Notes under the pieces: generated by a model | The model's database searches: none | Seen by the model: only the letters and a program-made list of their open reading frames with translations | Told to the model about the DNA's origin: nothing | Origin: Anarhynchus alexandrinus | Taxonomy: Eukaryota > Chordata > Aves > Charadriiformes > Charadriidae | Reading direction: 5' to 3' | DNA length: 64,000 nt | NCBI GenBank assembly: GCA_008711295.1 | Contig: VUYV01000089.1 | Coordinates: forward strand, 237,270-301,269 | In this document: in pieces, positions 61,174 through 64,000 of the stretch | Layout: each line of letters begins with the position of its first letter | How positions within the stretch are numbered: the stretch's first letter is position 1 | Translations under genes and position numbers: made by a program

Positions 61174-64000
61174 CCACTCACATCCCAAAGGATATTCAAT
61201 AAATTATTCAAAGAAGCTGTTGTCCAAACAGTATTCACCAAGATTTAATGTTCCCTAGCTGCTAACCCTGTCTCATTTATCCTGTGGATGGAAATTTTCT
61301 ATCGGTGTGATGGGAAGTTCACAAAGACAACACAGAAGACAAATGTGTTTCATTCTAAAAGGAGTTCGCAGATGCAGATACACAGAAATGATGTAGTGAG
61401 AAAAGTCGAGCCTGTATTCATACAGGAAACCTGTATGAATATGTTCATTGGTAGAATTGGAGTACAGAGGAGCTCAAGTTGCCAGCTCATTCTGTGTACC
61501 AAAGAGCATCTTAAAGACGCCCAAATTTAGAGAGTAAGCTCCTGCAAACTGCTATAGTTACAGTTCCAAAGGTTTAAGCCATGACAAGCTCCATTACAGT
61601 GTTTGGGTTTGTTTCTTTACTATTGCACTAGGAGTCCTTCTTAACACTGGCGTCTTGCCATGGCGAGGCTTCTTGTAAACTTGTGTGACCAGATGCACAG
61701 CAGTGGTGGGAGATCCCCTCCTGACAGCGCTGTTCCAATTGGGCAGACTGTGGAGCAGAAGCCACATCTGATGAGTGAAGAACAGCCTCTCCTTCTTTCA
61801 GGTCAGAGGCTTGGGAAGATGCACAGTCTTGTAGCCTTGCTTTGTTCTTACTGTAAAAAGATTTTACCAACCTTAGCTCTATTGGCAATTCAAATGATCT
61901 GTGTAAAATATACCGGCAAAATTGTGCTTTGAAATAACAAATAACATGGATCAAATTAAAGGAACTAGTCTGGAATAGGACTGATTGCCAGGGAATGTTC
62001 TCTGGCTTCTACATCTGATTTCAAGACATATAAATTGCAGTGAGTTTTTGTGGCAGTCGAGCCTTCCAATATATATCTCAACCAGTCATTTTCCTGATTA
62101 ACCTTCATTTGCTCAAGAGGAAGACTCCAATATTGGCCACTGTACTTAAATGGAATATTCCATATACTGATAGTAGAAAACATAACTAATAAGTTTTCCA
62201 CAGTGACCATCAATCTGTGTCCTGTATAACTCTTGTCCTAAAACTATTACCATTTTTATATACTACTTCTATCTAGACAAGAACTCAAATTGAGAAGAAT
62301 GTAATGCCCAATAAAGTCAGAAAGTTCCCAACATAATAAATCTGCTCTATAGATTAATTTCTGTCTTATTATGAAGTTGCACAGGTTTCAAGGCATGACT
62401 GTTCTCACAAAGAGTGCCAACTGGAAAACTGAAGACTATCTTGATCTGTTTTAGACACTTAAATTTCTGTGATAATGTTTGTTGTTGTTTGAGTAAACTT
62501 CCATAAGTGTCAGGCTTTGGTATTTTTATCACTTCATTTTTTAAATAATTTTATTATGTCTGTGTTCTTTAGACAAAAGAGTAGCTTTCCTAGTAGACCC
62601 AGAACTGAGAAAGCTCTTGGTTTCAATACCGGCCACGAACCACGATAGCAGTACTGTCCTCCCCCTCCACGCCTTTTCCTCCTTTGTTTTCCTGCACATT
62701 TTCGCAGATCTTGAGCTTCAACAGCATTTGCTCCAGCACTTCTCGTTTGGATCTGCCTGCCACTCTGTTTTTATTTCAATGCTGTTTTCTACTTTACTCA
62801 GCAGCTATTCATGTGCCCTTTCCAAATTAATAGATTGGAAAGGGCTTTCCATCAATGATTTATTTTCCAATTGCATCAATCCTGAAACGTGAAGAGATGA
62901 AATTGCATTTTCCCATAGTCTAAAAAGTTGCTAAAGAGACTGAAAAACTTTGCTCAGCATTCTCTTTTAAGCACAATCTCTGTGATTGCTTCAGTCTTCC
63001 CCTGTTCACTGTGATGAGTTGCTTAACTTTCATGTTGCTTATTAAGCATACTGCCACTTGTAATTTCTAGTTCTAAACACTAGAAATACAATCTAAACAC
63101 TTTTGGAAATAGCGGCTCTTCCTCGTCCCTACTCTGGCATGATGCTTTCAGTAACAATTTATTTGTCTTCATAACTTCACAAGTGAAATTTCTACCTGAT
63201 CTTAAGAATCCATGCTGAATTGCAATACTTCTGAGTTCAGTAAAAATAGCAACAACTGCCAATTGCGACATTGCTAATGCATGTGTCTTCCTTTCTTCCT
63301 TTTAGTTTCCCTTCCTATGTATCGTCTATTCAGTATTCCACACAAAGTTGATCAAGGCTAGATTTTTTGTGCTGGTTTCTGTGACCATAAGTGATCTTGC
63401 AGTATGTCAGACAATTTGCTTCAAGTTAAGGTAGTCAGACGCAGGAAGTTAAAGCAAAAAATTCTGTTTGGTTCTGGAATAAAAAGTCAAATCATGTTTC
63501 TGTGAAAAGAGAAAAAAAAAATCACTTTTCAATAAAGAGCATATTTCCTTTCAGATATCTCCGAACTAAAATGATCCTGAGAGTATAGGATAGAGGCTAT
63601 CAGCTTACTCAGGACTTCTAAAGATCTGGTGCCCCTCAGTCCTGTTGGACTGGCTGGGGACTGCTTTCAGATATCTGGGAACCACAGCTAAGCTGAACAA
63701 CTTTAGCATTGCAGCAATACGGTGATTAAAACCCTGAAAGTACATAAGAAATTCCTGCGATCTGCTGGCACAGGAGGTGTAATTTTCAGCATTTCTAGTT
63801 TATGACCATATTAATAAAAGAAATAAGATCAGGTCATTATTTTTAGTTCTAGTATGCAATTGTCCATGCTGTTTAATTGTTAGCATGCTCCCTCACACAG
63901 TTTTGGCTTGTGGCTGAACATGTCTTTAGCAATAGCATGGACCGAGTGATATGATATGGCAGTATGGATGTGCGTTCTATTTTTAGGAAACAGAATTAAC
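61174..64000. other. AT-rich noncoding DNA
   Basis: No gene or interspersed repeat recognised. It contains a 12-bp-arm inverted repeat at 61,415-61,441. The longest open frame is 108 codons (minus, 61,628-61,954), opposite a 90-codon plus frame, and neither is recognisable. Confidence 0.55.
61415..61441. repeat. 12-bp inverted repeat with 3-base loop
   Basis: TATTCATACAGG (61415-61426) and CCTGTATGAATA (61430-61441) are exact reverse complements around AAA. The preceding CCTGTAT (61411-61417) adds a third related unit. The hairpin would be stable in single strands but is too short for a microRNA precursor. Confidence 0.85.

Noticed and set aside
1..64000. CRISPR arrays, operons, Shine-Dalgarno sites, phage or plasmid modules
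   Set aside because: None is present. CR1 elements and overall composition show this is vertebrate nuclear DNA.

Overview
The window is vertebrate, almost certainly avian, nuclear DNA. The best evidence is five fragments of the CR1 LINE, the dominant interspersed repeat of bird genomes. The two intact 3' ends carry CR1's tandem ATTCTATG terminal octamer, and one copy preserves the reverse transcriptase FADD box. Between the repeats the sequence is AT-rich and CpG-poor. Open frames are short, and nothing suggests bacterial, phage or organellar DNA. I found no protein-coding gene, rRNA, tRNA or microRNA that I can defend. It reads as a gene desert or as large introns. A host gene cannot be named from the sequence.

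Layout. 1-30,077 is mostly single-copy AT-rich DNA with CR1 tails at 3.1 and 15.2 kb. It also holds a decayed TG/TA microsatellite at 9.5 kb, a C-rich tract with a strong minus-strand G-quadruplex pattern at 17.96 kb, and a small GC-rich, CpG-dense patch at 20.5-20.9 kb. At 30.1-30.8 kb a segment of about 262 bp occurs twice, flanking a truncated CR1 and a single N. The second copy starts on the first base after the N, which looks like a contig join retaining two haplotypes. At 34.6-35.2 kb lies a deleted LTR-retroelement relic. At 36.0-37.1 kb is the largest repeat, a minus-strand CR1 holding the end of the reverse transcriptase frame.

The most interesting stretch is 40.86-43.08 kb. CpG rises from 2 in the preceding 840 bp to 34 in 1,040 bp without the block becoming a classical GC-rich island. 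The block carries octamer-type POU sites, paired TAATTA homeodomain cores, SOX-like sites and a 10-bp direct repeat. It ends in a promoter-like cluster with two CCAAT boxes and a CRE-like TGACATCA. Long T and CT tracts and a second N are interspersed. I infer a conserved developmental enhancer and/or a noncoding-RNA promoter. Conservation cannot be tested here.

43.1-64 kb is again mostly featureless, with a possible smaller regulatory block at 44.4-44.7 kb, a few short palindromes, a purine tract at 57.8 kb and another CR1 tail at 60.8-61.2 kb. No genes can be shown to work together in this window. Its functional content, if any, is regulatory or non-coding RNA.
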